A stretch of DNA of 26,768 nucleotides, from the NCBI GenBank assembly GCA_905198295.1, contig CAJKBW010000039.1, forward strand, positions 1-26,768, read 5' to 3'. Made by a program: the position numbers and the translations under genes. Below the pieces are notes generated by a model. It ran no database searches. It had not been told where the DNA came from and saw only the letters and a program-made list of their open reading frames with translations. Of the stretch, positions 5,939 through 13,563 are shown in pieces (within the stretch, counting starts at the first letter, position 1; each line of letters begins with the position of its first letter). This stretch comes from an uncultured Oscillospiraceae bacterium (GTDB lineage: Bacteria; Bacillota; Clostridia; Oscillospirales; Acutalibacteraceae).

Positions 5939-8906
5939 ATAGGGTAGTACTGTCCTCGTGACACCAGAACGCCTGCGTCGGTGTCTCGGAAGCGGTCTTG
6001 GTGATCGCCCATGACCAGGCGCTGTGATAACCCATCTCCTTATCTACGAAGAATGTATTATGCGCTGCCGCATTCGCGTCCCACGTCCGGTTGCTCCAAT
6101 AGCTATTTGTCCATTCCGCACTATGGTTTTTCAGCAGGTTCGTCGACATTTTTCCGCCCGATGAGGCCTGCTCCACACGGTTGATGGCGCTGTTTTTCAC
6201 CTCTGCGCCGGAACCCGCCGTATAGCTGTACTGCGAACCGCCGTACTCTTCCTTATTGTCCGCACGCTTCGAATAAGTCGAAATTGTCCGGCCCCAGTTA
6301 TCAAACACATAGGTCGTCAGGATATCGTCATCGTTTCCGTATACATCGTCCTTACCGCTGGTACGGTATTCCGTTGTATTGTAATCCGGATAGGAAATGG
6401 TCATTTTCTGTCCCCGCCAGCTATCTGCCGACGGTGAATATTTCGCCCATTCCGTCACCGATACAACCCGCCCCTTGGCGTCGTATCCATACTCCACGGC
6501 CGTCCCGTTTTCGTCTTCCACGCGGGTCAGCAGATTATAGGTCGTCCCGGCTATGGTTTTCGCCTGATAGGTAAATTTCGTATACCCGCCGTCCGGATAG
6601 GTGATCTGGGTCAGCAGGTTTCCGGTGTAGCTGTAACGGGTAATCCGGCCGGCAATATCCGTGATTGTTGTCAGGTAATACGATTCGTTCAGGTCCAGCT
6701 GAAGCTGTTTTTTGGCGCCGTCCTCCACTACGCCGAGGTAATAAACCCCATACTTGTACAGATATCCCCCACGCACGCTGTGCTCGTCAGCCGGTGTATA
6801 GTCCCGTACCCAGCCGCCATCCACTTCGAACTGCATCGATGAGCCGTCTTCCATCACCAGGCGGTCATACAGCTCACCTTCGCCGCGCGCCTTGAAAGTC
6901 AATCCCAAGCCATCTTCATCCACGATTTTTCCGTCGTCATTTTCATACAGATAATGCTCGGTCCCATCTTTGTCGGTGTAGATATACTTATAGCGCTCGC
7001 CCAGCCGCTGATACAGTGAGTCCGGATCGCTCGATTCCGGTATTTTGCTCAGCCGCTGCTGCACATCCAGCTTCCATCCGTAGCCGGTCAGAGGTCTAAA
7101 CATATAATCCGGATCGGAGGTTCGCCAGGAAAAATTGCGGTCCGATGACAATGAATTGTAAACATGGCTCACCGACGCCGGCATATAATTGCTTGCCGTC
7201 GATGCATCTCCATGTATATATACCAAACGTCCCGAAAAATCGTTGATCGCCCCTACACCAGAACGGCCAAGATCCTGGTCATGATGCGTCCAATAGCTCT
7301 CCAGTCCTTTGGTATCCCGGTAGGTAAACATGTACAGCGGGCAGCCCGCTTCAATATAATCGCTGCTGTAAAACCGCATCCACAGGGTACTCTTCGGGTT
7401 ATTGTACGCTTTGAGCAATATGCCATAATTCGGATGCCCGGACGGATCATCCAGCCATTGTTGTGCCGCTTTCGTCACATCGAAGGTATACAGCTTCGCA
7501 GATGTCTGCAGATCCCGGTCATGCATGATGGCATAGTCCAGCACCGGCTGTCCGGCCATTGCACCGCTTTCCACATGGATGATCTCATCCACGGAAATAT
7601 TTTCCACATTCCAGTTCCGGTCAATCGCTATCGCGTTTACCTGCAGATCCGGCGAACTGGTATCCTGATTGTCCTGCTGATAATACAGATTCAGGCTGGC
7701 CGATATAAGCCGACTGTTCAGACTGAGCTCCTTCGGCAGCTCTTTATAAACAGCAGCCCCGATCTCTACACCCGACATACTGCCCGTAAACAGCCAGCGC
7801 TTATCTGTCACACCGCTCGGCGTGCTGCTGCCGAAGACCATGGTCGTATCCTTTATTGTATGCCGGGTGCCTACCACAAAGGTCGGATCAACCGTCACCG
7901 GATACGCGCGTTCTTCTGCCTCAAGCCATTCCCGATCGGGCGTCACGGTATACCGGTATCCACCCGCCTCTTCGGTCAGCGTTACCGTAACCGCATCGCT
8001 GTATTCGTCGTTTGCATCCCACATGTAAGGCGCTTGAATCGCCAGCACATCGGTATCCCCATCACGGAATACTACACTGCCATCCTCCTGCAGGCTGGCA
8101 GTCAGGCCGCCGCTGTCCACATGAAAGGTAAAGCTTTCCTGCTCCGGCAAACGGTTCAGAATCAGGCTTTCCTTCAGACTCCGGCCTTTCAGATCATAGG
8201 TCAGGTCGACATCCGGCAGCGGTGCCGCATATGCCACCTCCGCTGTCAGCTTGTGCAGCGACGTCATTTCATGCTGGATCGCCTGTGCCACATTTTCTTT
8301 TGATACTGCGGCAATATCCGCATCCAGCACCTGCACGGCGGCTGCATTTGCCGCCGTTTTCTTCCCCTGCTCAGCTTTCAGCTGATCCGCACGCTGGAGC
8401 AGCTGATCCAGACGGCTCGCTTCCGGCTGCACGACCGCCGCATTGGCCGCGCGCGGTGTTTCCAGCTCAAACGCTACCGTTTTTCCCGCATATTCCAGGT
8501 AAACCGGCGAATGCCTGTCCAGGAAATTGGGCAGGGATACTTTAAAATCGCTCGCTTTATTCTGCCGATATCCCTTTCCATCACGCTGGATGCTCACCAG
8601 CGTGTTATCGATGTCTTTCCATTCTCCATCTTTCTGATAATGCACCGGTTCGTTATAGGACGCCGCTACATATGCACCGTCCGAACGGCGGAACACTTTT
8701 ACTTCTTCTTCCCGCTTGGATATTTCCTCCCCCACAAGCAGCGGTTCTTCGACAGGATCCTGCGGTTCGGCAGCCGCTTCGCTTTCACTGGTCAGTTCCT
8801 GCCTCCCGGCCGAACTCTCCACCGCAAATGCGGCGGCTGGCAGTGTCTCTGCCGCAATCACCGCGCTGCACACTACTGCCAGCAGACTTCTGACCCACTT
8901 TTTCAT
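5937..8906 (-). CDS. secreted Rhs/YD-repeat protein, N-terminal part
   Basis: This frame encodes 989 residues. The Sec signal peptide is KKWVRSLLAVVCSAVIAAETLPAAAFA, with likely cleavage after Ala-Phe-Ala, so the protein is exported. A coiled or charged linker (Glu/Ala-rich, to about residue 220) is followed by a DNRLRE-type beta region (about 345-530: Ala-Ala-Val-Tyr-Lys-Glu-Leu-Pro, LISASLNLYYQQ, WNVENIS, AAQQWLDDPSGHPNYGILLKA). A Rhs entry region (YTDKDGTEHYLYENDDGK) and YD units (YDAKGRVVSVTEW) come next. It stops at TGA 5937-5939 in the middle of a domain. Deleting one base there gives Ser-Thr-Thr-Leu-Glu-Pro-Gly-Lys-Thr-Tyr-Thr and continues the protein. The start has a good upstream GAGGGGA. 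Either the gene is broken or the base is a sequence error. Confidence 0.9.
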   Translation of the reverse strand: MKKWVRSLLAVVCSAVIAAETLPAAAFAVESSAGRQELTSESEAAAEPQDPVEEPLLVGEEISKREEEVKVFRRSDGAYVAASYNEPVHYQKDGEWKDIDNTLVSIQRDGKGYRQNKASDFKVSLPNFLDRHSPVYLEYAGKTVAFELETPRAANAAVVQPEASRLDQLLQRADQLKAEQGKKTAANAAAVQVLDADIAAVSKENVAQAIQHEMTSLHKLTAEVAYAAPLPDVDLTYDLKGRSLKESLILNRLPEQESFTFHVDSGGLTASLQEDGSVVFRDGDTDVLAIQAPYMWDANDEYSDAVTVTLTEEAGGYRYTVTPDREWLEAEERAYPVTVDPTFVVGTRHTIKDTTMVFGSSTPSGVTDKRWLFTGSMSGVEIGAAVYKELPKELSLNSRLISASLNLYYQQDNQDTSSPDLQVNAIAIDRNWNVENISVDEIIHVESGAMAGQPVLDYAIMHDRDLQTSAKLYTFDVTKAAQQWLDDPSGHPNYGILLKAYNNPKSTLWMRFYSSDYIEAGCPLYMFTYRDTKGLESYWTHHDQDLGRSGVGAINDFSGRLVYIHGDASTASNYMPASVSHVYNSLSSDRNFSWRTSDPDYMFRPLTGYGWKLDVQQRLSKIPESSDPDSLYQRLGERYKYIYTDKDGTEHYLYENDDGKIVDEDGLGLTFKARGEGELYDRLVMEDGSSMQFEVDGGWVRDYTPADEHSVRGGYLYKYGVYYLGVVEDGAKKQLQLDLNESYYLTTITDIAGRITRYSYTGNLLTQITYPDGGYTKFTYQAKTIAGTTYNLLTRVEDENGTAVEYGYDAKGRVVSVTEWAKYSPSADSWRGQKMTISYPDYNTTEYRTSGKDDVYGNDDDILTTYVFDNWGRTISTYSKRADNKEEYGGSQYSYTAGSGAEVKNSAINRVEQASSGGKMSTNLLKNHSAEWTNSYWSNRTWDANAAAHNTFFVDKEMGYHSAWSWAITKTASETPTQAFWCHEDSTTL

Positions 8907-8939
8907 TTCCGCATCCCCTCTGTGCTTAATTTTCGCAAT

Positions 8940-8958
8940 TTGTGATTGTCAATCACAA
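8940..8958. promoter_or_regulatory. 19-bp palindromic operator candidate before the Rhs gene
   Basis: TTGTGATTGTCAATCACAA is a perfect 9+1+9 palindrome. It lies 34-52 bases before the Rhs start and overlaps the expected transcription start of the promoter at 8964-8992. It resembles TTGTGA...TCACAA sites used by Rex- and CRP/FNR-family regulators, but the centre is one base off those consensus lengths, so I name no regulator. Confidence 0.5.
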
Positions 8959-8963
8959 TGCAA

Positions 8964-8992
8964 AGCATAGCACAGTTTCACGTTTATTACAA
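8964..8992 (-). promoter_or_regulatory. likely promoter of the Rhs gene
   Basis: On the minus strand TTGTAA (8987-8992) and TATGCT (8964-8969) are separated by 17 bases, each matching the sigma-A consensus at four of six positions. It is correctly placed upstream of the ATG at 8906. The next stretch, 9000-9138, is AT-rich and I see no gene in it. Confidence 0.4.
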
Positions 8993-9138
8993 TACTCTTC
9001 ATAATTTTTCTTTTATTTTTATGCATATTAGCGAAACGCGATTTTTTAAGCAGCTGTTTATGCCATTCGGTACATAAGCGTCGCACGGAAATCTTCGTAT
9101 GTAAACGTCTAAAATTACCACACTAAACAACAAACTTT

Positions 9139-9408
9139 TTAATTCAAAAGGATTGTTCCAAAGAAAAAACTGCATAAGGAAGCATATTTCCTGCCGGGAA
9201 AGTATGCCAGCACCACCGCATAGTCTATGGGGTAAATTTCTTTTAGTTCAATCAGGCAGCGTTTTACCATACTGTCAAAGTTTCCGTGGTTACCAACATA
9301 GAAACTACAAACATTTGTATTTCTAATCAAATCAATGAGAGTCGACTTCAGTGTCGGCTCTATTTCTTTTGGTGTATCTTTATGTCCAAAGAATGTACAA
9401 GTTAGCAT
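9139..9408 (-). pseudogene. truncated SLOG-like (DUF1273-type) protein
   Basis: The protein begins MLTCTFFGHKDTPKEIEPTL and continues with Phe-Tyr-Val-Gly-Asn-His-Gly-Asn-Phe-Asp and YAVVLAYFPGRK. As I remember it, this is the N-terminal half of a SLOG/DprA-like nucleotide-binding family common in Clostridia. Full-length members are much longer (about 150-180 residues). Here the frame ends at about 89 residues, shortly after the second core strand, with an unrelated-looking tail (Ser-Phe-Phe-Phe-Gly-Thr-Ile-Leu-Leu-Asn). I chose the ATG at 9408, preceded by GGGG, over a TTG at 9444. It is probably a decayed copy. It is divergent from the following regulator. Confidence 0.6.
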
Positions 9409-9519
9409 GGTTTTGCCCCATGTCTTGACCAGTATGGCGGTCAATGCTTTGGCTCAATATAACATAAAATATAAATAATTATAACCAATACTGATCAAAA
9501 CTATTTACGAGGTAAGGCT

Positions 9520-9759
9520 ATGGAACACAAAATCAGAAGAGATTTAAATATGGGTACAAATCTGCGCGCATTGAGAGATAAGTCGGGATTGTCGCAAGAA
9601 AAGTTATGTGCTGAACTTCAGCGTAGAGGTTGTGATATAGGCAGAACAACTTACGCTAAATATGAATCCGGTGAACTGAATATAAAAGCAAGTGTGATTG
9701 TTCTTTTGAAAAAGATATATAATTGCTCTTACGACGATTTCTTTGCAGGGTTAGAATAG
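9520..9759 (+). CDS. XRE-family helix-turn-helix regulator
   Basis: This 79-residue protein is almost entirely one HTH_3/XRE domain. The scaffold is LRALRDKSGLSQEKLCAEL, with the recognition helix around Ile-Gly-Arg-Thr-Thr-Tyr-Ala-Lys-Tyr-Glu-Ser-Gly-Glu and a final helix ending KIYNCSYDDFFAGL. The start is preceded by GAGG. The DNA is AT-rich like its neighbour and unlike the flanking Rhs and DUF624 genes, which suggests acquired DNA. No partner gene that would make it a toxin-antitoxin pair is visible. Confidence 0.85.
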   Translation: MEHKIRRDLNMGTNLRALRDKSGLSQEKLCAELQRRGCDIGRTTYAKYESGELNIKASVIVLLKKIYNCSYDDFFAGLE

Positions 9760-9812
9760 GCGACTTATGCGTTAGTATGAAGTTTTGCACAAAGCACATA
9801 TTCTTCACTCTC

Positions 9813-9844
9813 AAACGGATAAACTATTTATATAGAATCCGTTT
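9813..9844 (+). promoter_or_regulatory. inverted repeat ahead of the second XRE gene
   Basis: AAACGGAT (9813-9820) and ATCCGTTT (9837-9844) form a perfect 8-bp inverted repeat around 16 AT-rich bases, ending four bases before the GGAGG ribosome binding site (9848-9852). It could be an operator pair for autoregulation or an RNA hairpin affecting translation. Neither is proven. Confidence 0.4.
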
Positions 9845-9859
9845 TCTGGAGGTCGGCGT

Positions 9860-10102
9860 ATGAATACAAGAAAAGCGGTTGCCAACCGATTGCTTGAACT
9901 GTGCGAGCAGAAAAATTTATCTATTAATGCGCTCGCAACAACCTCTGCTGTTCCGCCTTCAACACTGAAAAATATTATTAACGGCGGCAGCCAAAATGCC
10001 GGTATAGTAACGATTAAAAAGTTGTGTGACGGTTTGGAAATTTCACTTTTTGATTTCTTTGACACAGAAACATTTAAAACCTTAGAACAAGAGATAAAGT
10101 GA
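9860..10102 (+). CDS. XRE-family helix-turn-helix regulator
   Basis: This is an 80-residue single-domain protein. It has LLELCEQKNLSINALATTSA, then the recognition helix Val-Pro-Pro-Ser-Thr-Leu-Lys-Asn-Ile-Ile-Asn-Gly-Gly, then VTIKKLCDGLEISLFDFF. This is the short Cro/C1-type repressor pattern found widely in Firmicutes accessory regions. GGAGG lies eight bases upstream of the ATG. It is separated by about 100 bases from the first XRE gene and may have its own control site (inverted repeat 9813-9844). A strong terminator follows at 10147-10180. Confidence 0.85.
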   Translation: MNTRKAVANRLLELCEQKNLSINALATTSAVPPSTLKNIINGGSQNAGIVTIKKLCDGLEISLFDFFDTETFKTLEQEIK

Positions 10103-10146
10103 TTTTAAGCCAGAGCGCCTCCGACCATTTTGGAGTCGTAATATAG

Positions 10147-10180
10147 AAAAAACCTACCGTTCGATTTCGGTAGGTTTTTT
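10147..10180. terminator. bidirectional intrinsic terminator
   Basis: AAAAAACCTACCG (10147-10159) pairs with CGGTAGGTTTTTT (10168-10180) around an 8-base loop, with T runs on both strands. It serves the XRE gene on the plus strand and the DUF624 gene, which ends at 10236, on the minus strand. Confidence 0.9.
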
Positions 10181-10235
10181 ACTTCTTTATATCGCCGCAA
10201 CAGCAGCTCTTTTTCTTGCATTCCCTTGTCAGCCG

Positions 10236-11219
10236 TCAGATGGTGTCGTCATCCTCATCCGAACGGACATTTTTGGTTAAACGCTTGCCCTTACGCATTT
10301 CATATTCGTTATATTGCTTGGGAATCGTGTTCTTCCTGCCCTTATCCTCATCCTCATCGAGATCGGCTTTATCCGTACGCCCCATATCCTGGAACACGGC
10401 CTCCGGTTCTTCCTCAGCGTTTTGATGAAGCGACGGATCGTTTTCCATTTCGATATTCAGCGTACGGAGGATCGTGCGGTCTTCATCCGGATGGGCTTCG
10501 TAATAGGGATCGATAATATGCTTTTTGATCAACGGGAAAATATTGTATTGAATCAGATACGAGCGGAAAGCCGGAAAAATGAGCACAAACACTGCCAAAT
10601 CAATCACAATACCGATCGGGCCCAGCATGAACAGGAAGAAGCCGCCGACATAAAACACCGCCAGGATAACAAAGATCAACAGGTTACGCAGCAGACCGGC
10701 GAACGCAAACACCAGCGCGTTTTTATACAACTGTTTGATTGTGAACTTGAAGGTGATCATCATCATGGGGATATAATATTTCATAAAGGTGAAAATCAGG
10801 GATATCGCCAGTGTGAGAGCCAGAAGAATCATGTTCATGATCCCGGAATCCTCACCGAGCGCGCCAAAACCGAAGAAATACAAATCAAAGGCCAGCAGCA
10901 GGGTCAGTACCAAATTGATAATGCCGACCGGGAGCGCCTGCTTCCAGTTCTTTTTGATGGTGTCAAAAAAGTCACCGGAAACAAAGGCGTGCTTTTCCCG
11001 GACAAAGTTGCGGGTAATATAGGTCAGACCGGCATCGGCAAGTCCGCCGGTCACGACAGGGATCGAAACCAGAATATACAGCAGATTTGCCGTAGCGAGC
11101 CGCCAGAATTTGCGGAAATAAATTTCAAAAAAGCGGACGAACCCCTTTTTCTTCGGTGCATTTTTATCCACACCTGGGCCTGGTTTGTTGTAATCGAATA
11201 AGCCAAAAAATCCCGCCAA
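10236..11219 (-). CDS. DUF624 (YesL-like) membrane protein
   Basis: This 327-residue integral membrane protein has Phe-Phe-Glu-Ile-Tyr-Phe-Arg-Lys-Phe-Trp-Arg-Leu before a first membrane span (ANLLYILVSIPVVTGGLADA). Four or so further hydrophobic spans follow up to about residue 230, then a charged soluble tail rich in Asp/Glu/Lys. The 'FW+L...N...+I...P' start and the multi-span layout fit DUF624, often found near carbohydrate-uptake genes, but there are none here. The start is TTG at 11219, because the frame has a stop just upstream and AAGGGAAG lies before it. It follows the SpoIIM-like gene closely and may be cotranscribed. Its molecular role is unknown. Confidence 0.8.
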   Translation of the reverse strand: MAGFFGLFDYNKPGPGVDKNAPKKKGFVRFFEIYFRKFWRLATANLLYILVSIPVVTGGLADAGLTYITRNFVREKHAFVSGDFFDTIKKNWKQALPVGIINLVLTLLLAFDLYFFGFGALGEDSGIMNMILLALTLAISLIFTFMKYYIPMMMITFKFTIKQLYKNALVFAFAGLLRNLLIFVILAVFYVGGFFLFMLGPIGIVIDLAVFVLIFPAFRSYLIQYNIFPLIKKHIIDPYYEAHPDEDRTILRTLNIEMENDPSLHQNAEEEPEAVFQDMGRTDKADLDEDEDKGRKNTIPKQYNEYEMRKGKRLTKNVRSDEDDDTI

Positions 11220-11243
11220 GTTTTACACTTCCCTTACAGCATA

Positions 11244-11864
11244 TTATGTAGAAAACAAACCGCCTGCGATCAGCTGCAGACAGACATCCAGAACCCCTGA
11301 AACGAGTGCGATGCCCACAAACAGCAGGAACCGTACACAATACATCCGAAACATGGGCCAAAGCCCGCCGATGGTCGACCCAGGAAGGAGCTGCCGGCTG
11401 ATGGCAACCGACATGCGCAGCGACTCGGCGCAGCCCATCAGCAGGCCCGCTGCCGCCACAAGCGTATGCGGCAGCACCAGAACCGCGACATAGACAATGC
11501 CCATACTGCCGCGCAGCTGATACTGATAAGCCTCGGTCAATCCAAGTCCCAGTCCGAAAAAAAGCGGTACCAGAAAGGCTAACGGGGCGCCATAGGCCGA
11601 AAGTCCGCCCAAAAAAAGCAGCCCCAGCAAAACAAAGGACGAGAGACACGAGGCACAAAGCACCGCGATACCTTCCTGAAAACCGGATATGCCGGCATGC
11701 TGGCCAAACATCAGCAGAAGATCATCCGCAAGCTGTTCATGCGTCATCATGAACACGACAACGCCCAGCACCGTTCCTGTCACGAACAGCAGCAGAAACA
11801 ACAGCAGACGCCGATTTTCTCCGAAAAATTCCCGCAAGGCAGGCCCATAGTTTGTCCTTCTCAT
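11244..11864 (-). CDS. SpoIIM-like (stage II sporulation protein M family) membrane protein
   Basis: This 206-residue protein starts MRRTNYGPALREFFGENRR. Multiple spans follow: LLLFLLLFVTGTVLGVVVF, SFVLLGLLFLGGLSAYGAP, a Phe/Gly/Leu-rich segment, an HTLVAAAGLLMGCAESLR segment and a last C-terminal span. Length and topology fit SpoIIM, part of the engulfment peptidoglycan hydrolase complex in sporulating Firmicutes. The start at 11864 follows GGAGG by seven bases; the longer frame to 11903 lacks a ribosome binding site. It sits downstream of the SCIFF maturase. Several unrelated clostridial proteins share this fold family, so the sporulation role is likely but not proven. Confidence 0.7.
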   Translation of the reverse strand: MRRTNYGPALREFFGENRRLLLFLLLFVTGTVLGVVVFMMTHEQLADDLLLMFGQHAGISGFQEGIAVLCASCLSSFVLLGLLFLGGLSAYGAPLAFLVPLFFGLGLGLTEAYQYQLRGSMGIVYVAVLVLPHTLVAAAGLLMGCAESLRMSVAISRQLLPGSTIGGLWPMFRMYCVRFLLFVGIALVSGVLDVCLQLIAGGLFST

Positions 11865-11934
11865 AATTTTTCCTCCGCACAGTTTTTCCTGTCCTGTCAA
11901 CATACTATGCAGAGGGAGCGCAATCTATGCGCCT

Positions 11935-13302
11935 TTATTCGCGAGCCTGATTCAGCGCCGTCTGGATCATAATCGCACATTCCAGCCGTTTTTTCTCCAG
12001 CTCGCAGGAAAGCGTATGGGCTTTGAGGATATCGCCCTCATACTGCTGGTTATTGGCATTGCAGCCGCCGGAGCAATAAAACTTTGCCCAACACCCGCGG
12101 CACTTCTCTTTGTTGTACACATTCGACCGGGCAAAGCGGGCTTTTTGTTCCAGATCGTAGTCCCGAGTCAGCACATTGCCCATCTGCCACTCGGGCTGGC
12201 CGACAAACTGATGACACGGGAATACCTTTCCTTCCGGATCCACGGCACAGTATTCATTCCCGCAGCCGCAGCCGCGCAGACGTTTAATTGCACAGGGACC
12301 CTGATCCAGATCCAGCATAAAGTGGAAAAAGTTGAACCCCTTCCCCTCCAGCTTGCGCTGCAGTACAATTTGGGCCAGCCGGTCATACTCCGCAAATATA
12401 GCCGGAAGATCCTCTTCACGCAGCGAATAGGGCAGCGCCGGATCGCTGATCACCGGCTCCACCGATACCTGATCAAAACCCAGATCCACCATATGCAGAA
12501 CATCCTTTGAAAAATCCAGATTATTCCGCGTAAAGGTTCCGCGGACATAATAATCCTTATCCCCGCGCTTAGCCACAAACTGCTGGTATTTGGGCACGAT
12601 TCCCGCATAGCTTCCCTTGCCGCCGGCATTCGGCCGCATTTCGTCGTTGACTTCCGGACGGCCATCCAGGGAAAGCACGACATTATGCATTTCCGCGTTG
12701 AGGAAATCCATGATATCCTCATTGAGCAAAACGCCGTTGGTGGTCATTGTAAAGCGAAATTCCTTGCCAGCTTCCTTTTCCCTTTTCCGGGCGTAGGCCA
12801 CCGTTTGTTTGACCACGTCAAAATTCATCAGCGGCTCACCGCCGAAGAAATCCAGTTCGAGATGCCGGCGCCCGACCGACTTTTCAATCAGAAAATCAAT
12901 AGCTGCCTTCGCCACGTCAAAGCTCATCACCTGCGGTTTGCCGCCGTAAATCCCCTGCCCGGCAAAACAATACTTACAGCGCAGATTACAGTCGTGGGAC
13001 ACATGCAGGCACATCGCCTTGAGCGGAGAAGACACCATGCGGTCGGCAAACTGCGCGTAGTCGTCCTCACTGAACAGCAGGCCGTTTTTCTGGAGTTCCA
13101 GCAATTCACCATAGGTTTCCTGTATATCGTCCGCTGTATAGTTTTCCTCCATTACGGTCAAAACATGCGGCGGACAGCTTTCCGGCAGCGGGCCTTCAAA
13201 ATACCCCAGCAATTCATACGCTAACGCATCCACAGTGTGAACAGCACCGCTGTGCACATCCAGGACAATGTAAAACCCATTGTTTTCAAATCTATGTATC
13301 AT
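11935..13302 (-). CDS. scfB: radical SAM SCIFF peptide maturase
   Basis: This 455-residue enzyme uses S-adenosylmethionine and iron-sulfur clusters to install thioether cross-links in the SCIFF peptide encoded next to it. An N-terminal region resembling the peptide-binding (RRE) fold precedes the radical SAM core, whose CX3CX2C motif is CNLRCKYC (Cys105, Cys109, Cys112). A typical FFGGEPLMNF follows. The C-terminal SPASM/twitch part has clustered cysteines: CGCGNEYC, the Cys of VFPCHQFVG, and CRGCWAKFYCSGGC. I chose the ATG at 13302, because the longer frame reads through the intergenic hairpin. Length and cysteine positions match known SCIFF maturases. The order precursor then maturase is the standard arrangement. 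Confidence 0.95.
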   Translation of the reverse strand: MIHRFENNGFYIVLDVHSGAVHTVDALAYELLGYFEGPLPESCPPHVLTVMEENYTADDIQETYGELLELQKNGLLFSEDDYAQFADRMVSSPLKAMCLHVSHDCNLRCKYCFAGQGIYGGKPQVMSFDVAKAAIDFLIEKSVGRRHLELDFFGGEPLMNFDVVKQTVAYARKREKEAGKEFRFTMTTNGVLLNEDIMDFLNAEMHNVVLSLDGRPEVNDEMRPNAGGKGSYAGIVPKYQQFVAKRGDKDYYVRGTFTRNNLDFSKDVLHMVDLGFDQVSVEPVISDPALPYSLREEDLPAIFAEYDRLAQIVLQRKLEGKGFNFFHFMLDLDQGPCAIKRLRGCGCGNEYCAVDPEGKVFPCHQFVGQPEWQMGNVLTRDYDLEQKARFARSNVYNKEKCRGCWAKFYCSGGCNANNQQYEGDILKAHTLSCELEKKRLECAIMIQTALNQARE

Positions 13303-13345
13303 GATTCGGCAGAACCCTTCTTTTTTCAACATCAAAAACAGCGAA

Positions 13346-13373
13346 ACAGGGCGGACACACAGATCCGCCCTGT
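13346..13373 (-). promoter_or_regulatory. hairpin between SCIFF precursor and maturase (partial terminator)
   Basis: ACAGGGCGGA (13346-13355) pairs perfectly with TCCGCCCTGT (13364-13373). On the minus strand it begins 18 bases after the precursor stop codon. It is followed by TTTCGCTGTTTTTG, an imperfect T-tract. It is well placed to end most transcripts after the small peptide while letting some continue into scfB. The attenuation role is inferred. Confidence 0.65.
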
Positions 13374-13390
13374 CAGGAGACGCGCAGAAT

Positions 13391-13528
13391 TTATTTCTCG
13401 CACTTCTGGTTGGCAACCGTGCAGGAAGTCTTGCAGGCAGACTGGCAGGAAGCCTGACATTCGCCGCAGCCGCCCTTGGCCGCCGTCTCTTTGAGATTCT
13501 GCTTGTTGATGGTCTTGATGTGTTTCAT
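13391..13528 (-). CDS. scfA: SCIFF ribosomally made peptide precursor (six Cys in forty-five residues)
   Basis: This small gene encodes exactly 45 residues with exactly six cysteines (Cys21, 24, 28, 32, 36, 43). It reads from MKHIKTINKQNLKETAAKGG through CGECQASCQSACKTSC to a Val-Ala-Asn-Gln-Lys-Cys-Glu-Lys end. This is the defining SCIFF pattern, nearly universal in Clostridia and of unknown biological function. AGGAGG lies nine bases before the ATG. The maturase scfB follows on the same strand after a hairpin. The Thr/Ser residues between cysteines are the expected thioether acceptors. Confidence 0.97.
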   Translation of the reverse strand: MKHIKTINKQNLKETAAKGGCGECQASCQSACKTSCTVANQKCEK

Positions 13529-13563
13529 AGTAAACATCCTCCTAAAATCATTGCAGGAAAAGC

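Noticed and set aside
5051..8545. Long plus-strand frames opposite the Rhs gene (up to 379 codons)
   Set aside because: They are antisense shadows of the YD-repeat gene: rich in His/Arg/Pro, without start signals, and with no protein-like patterns.
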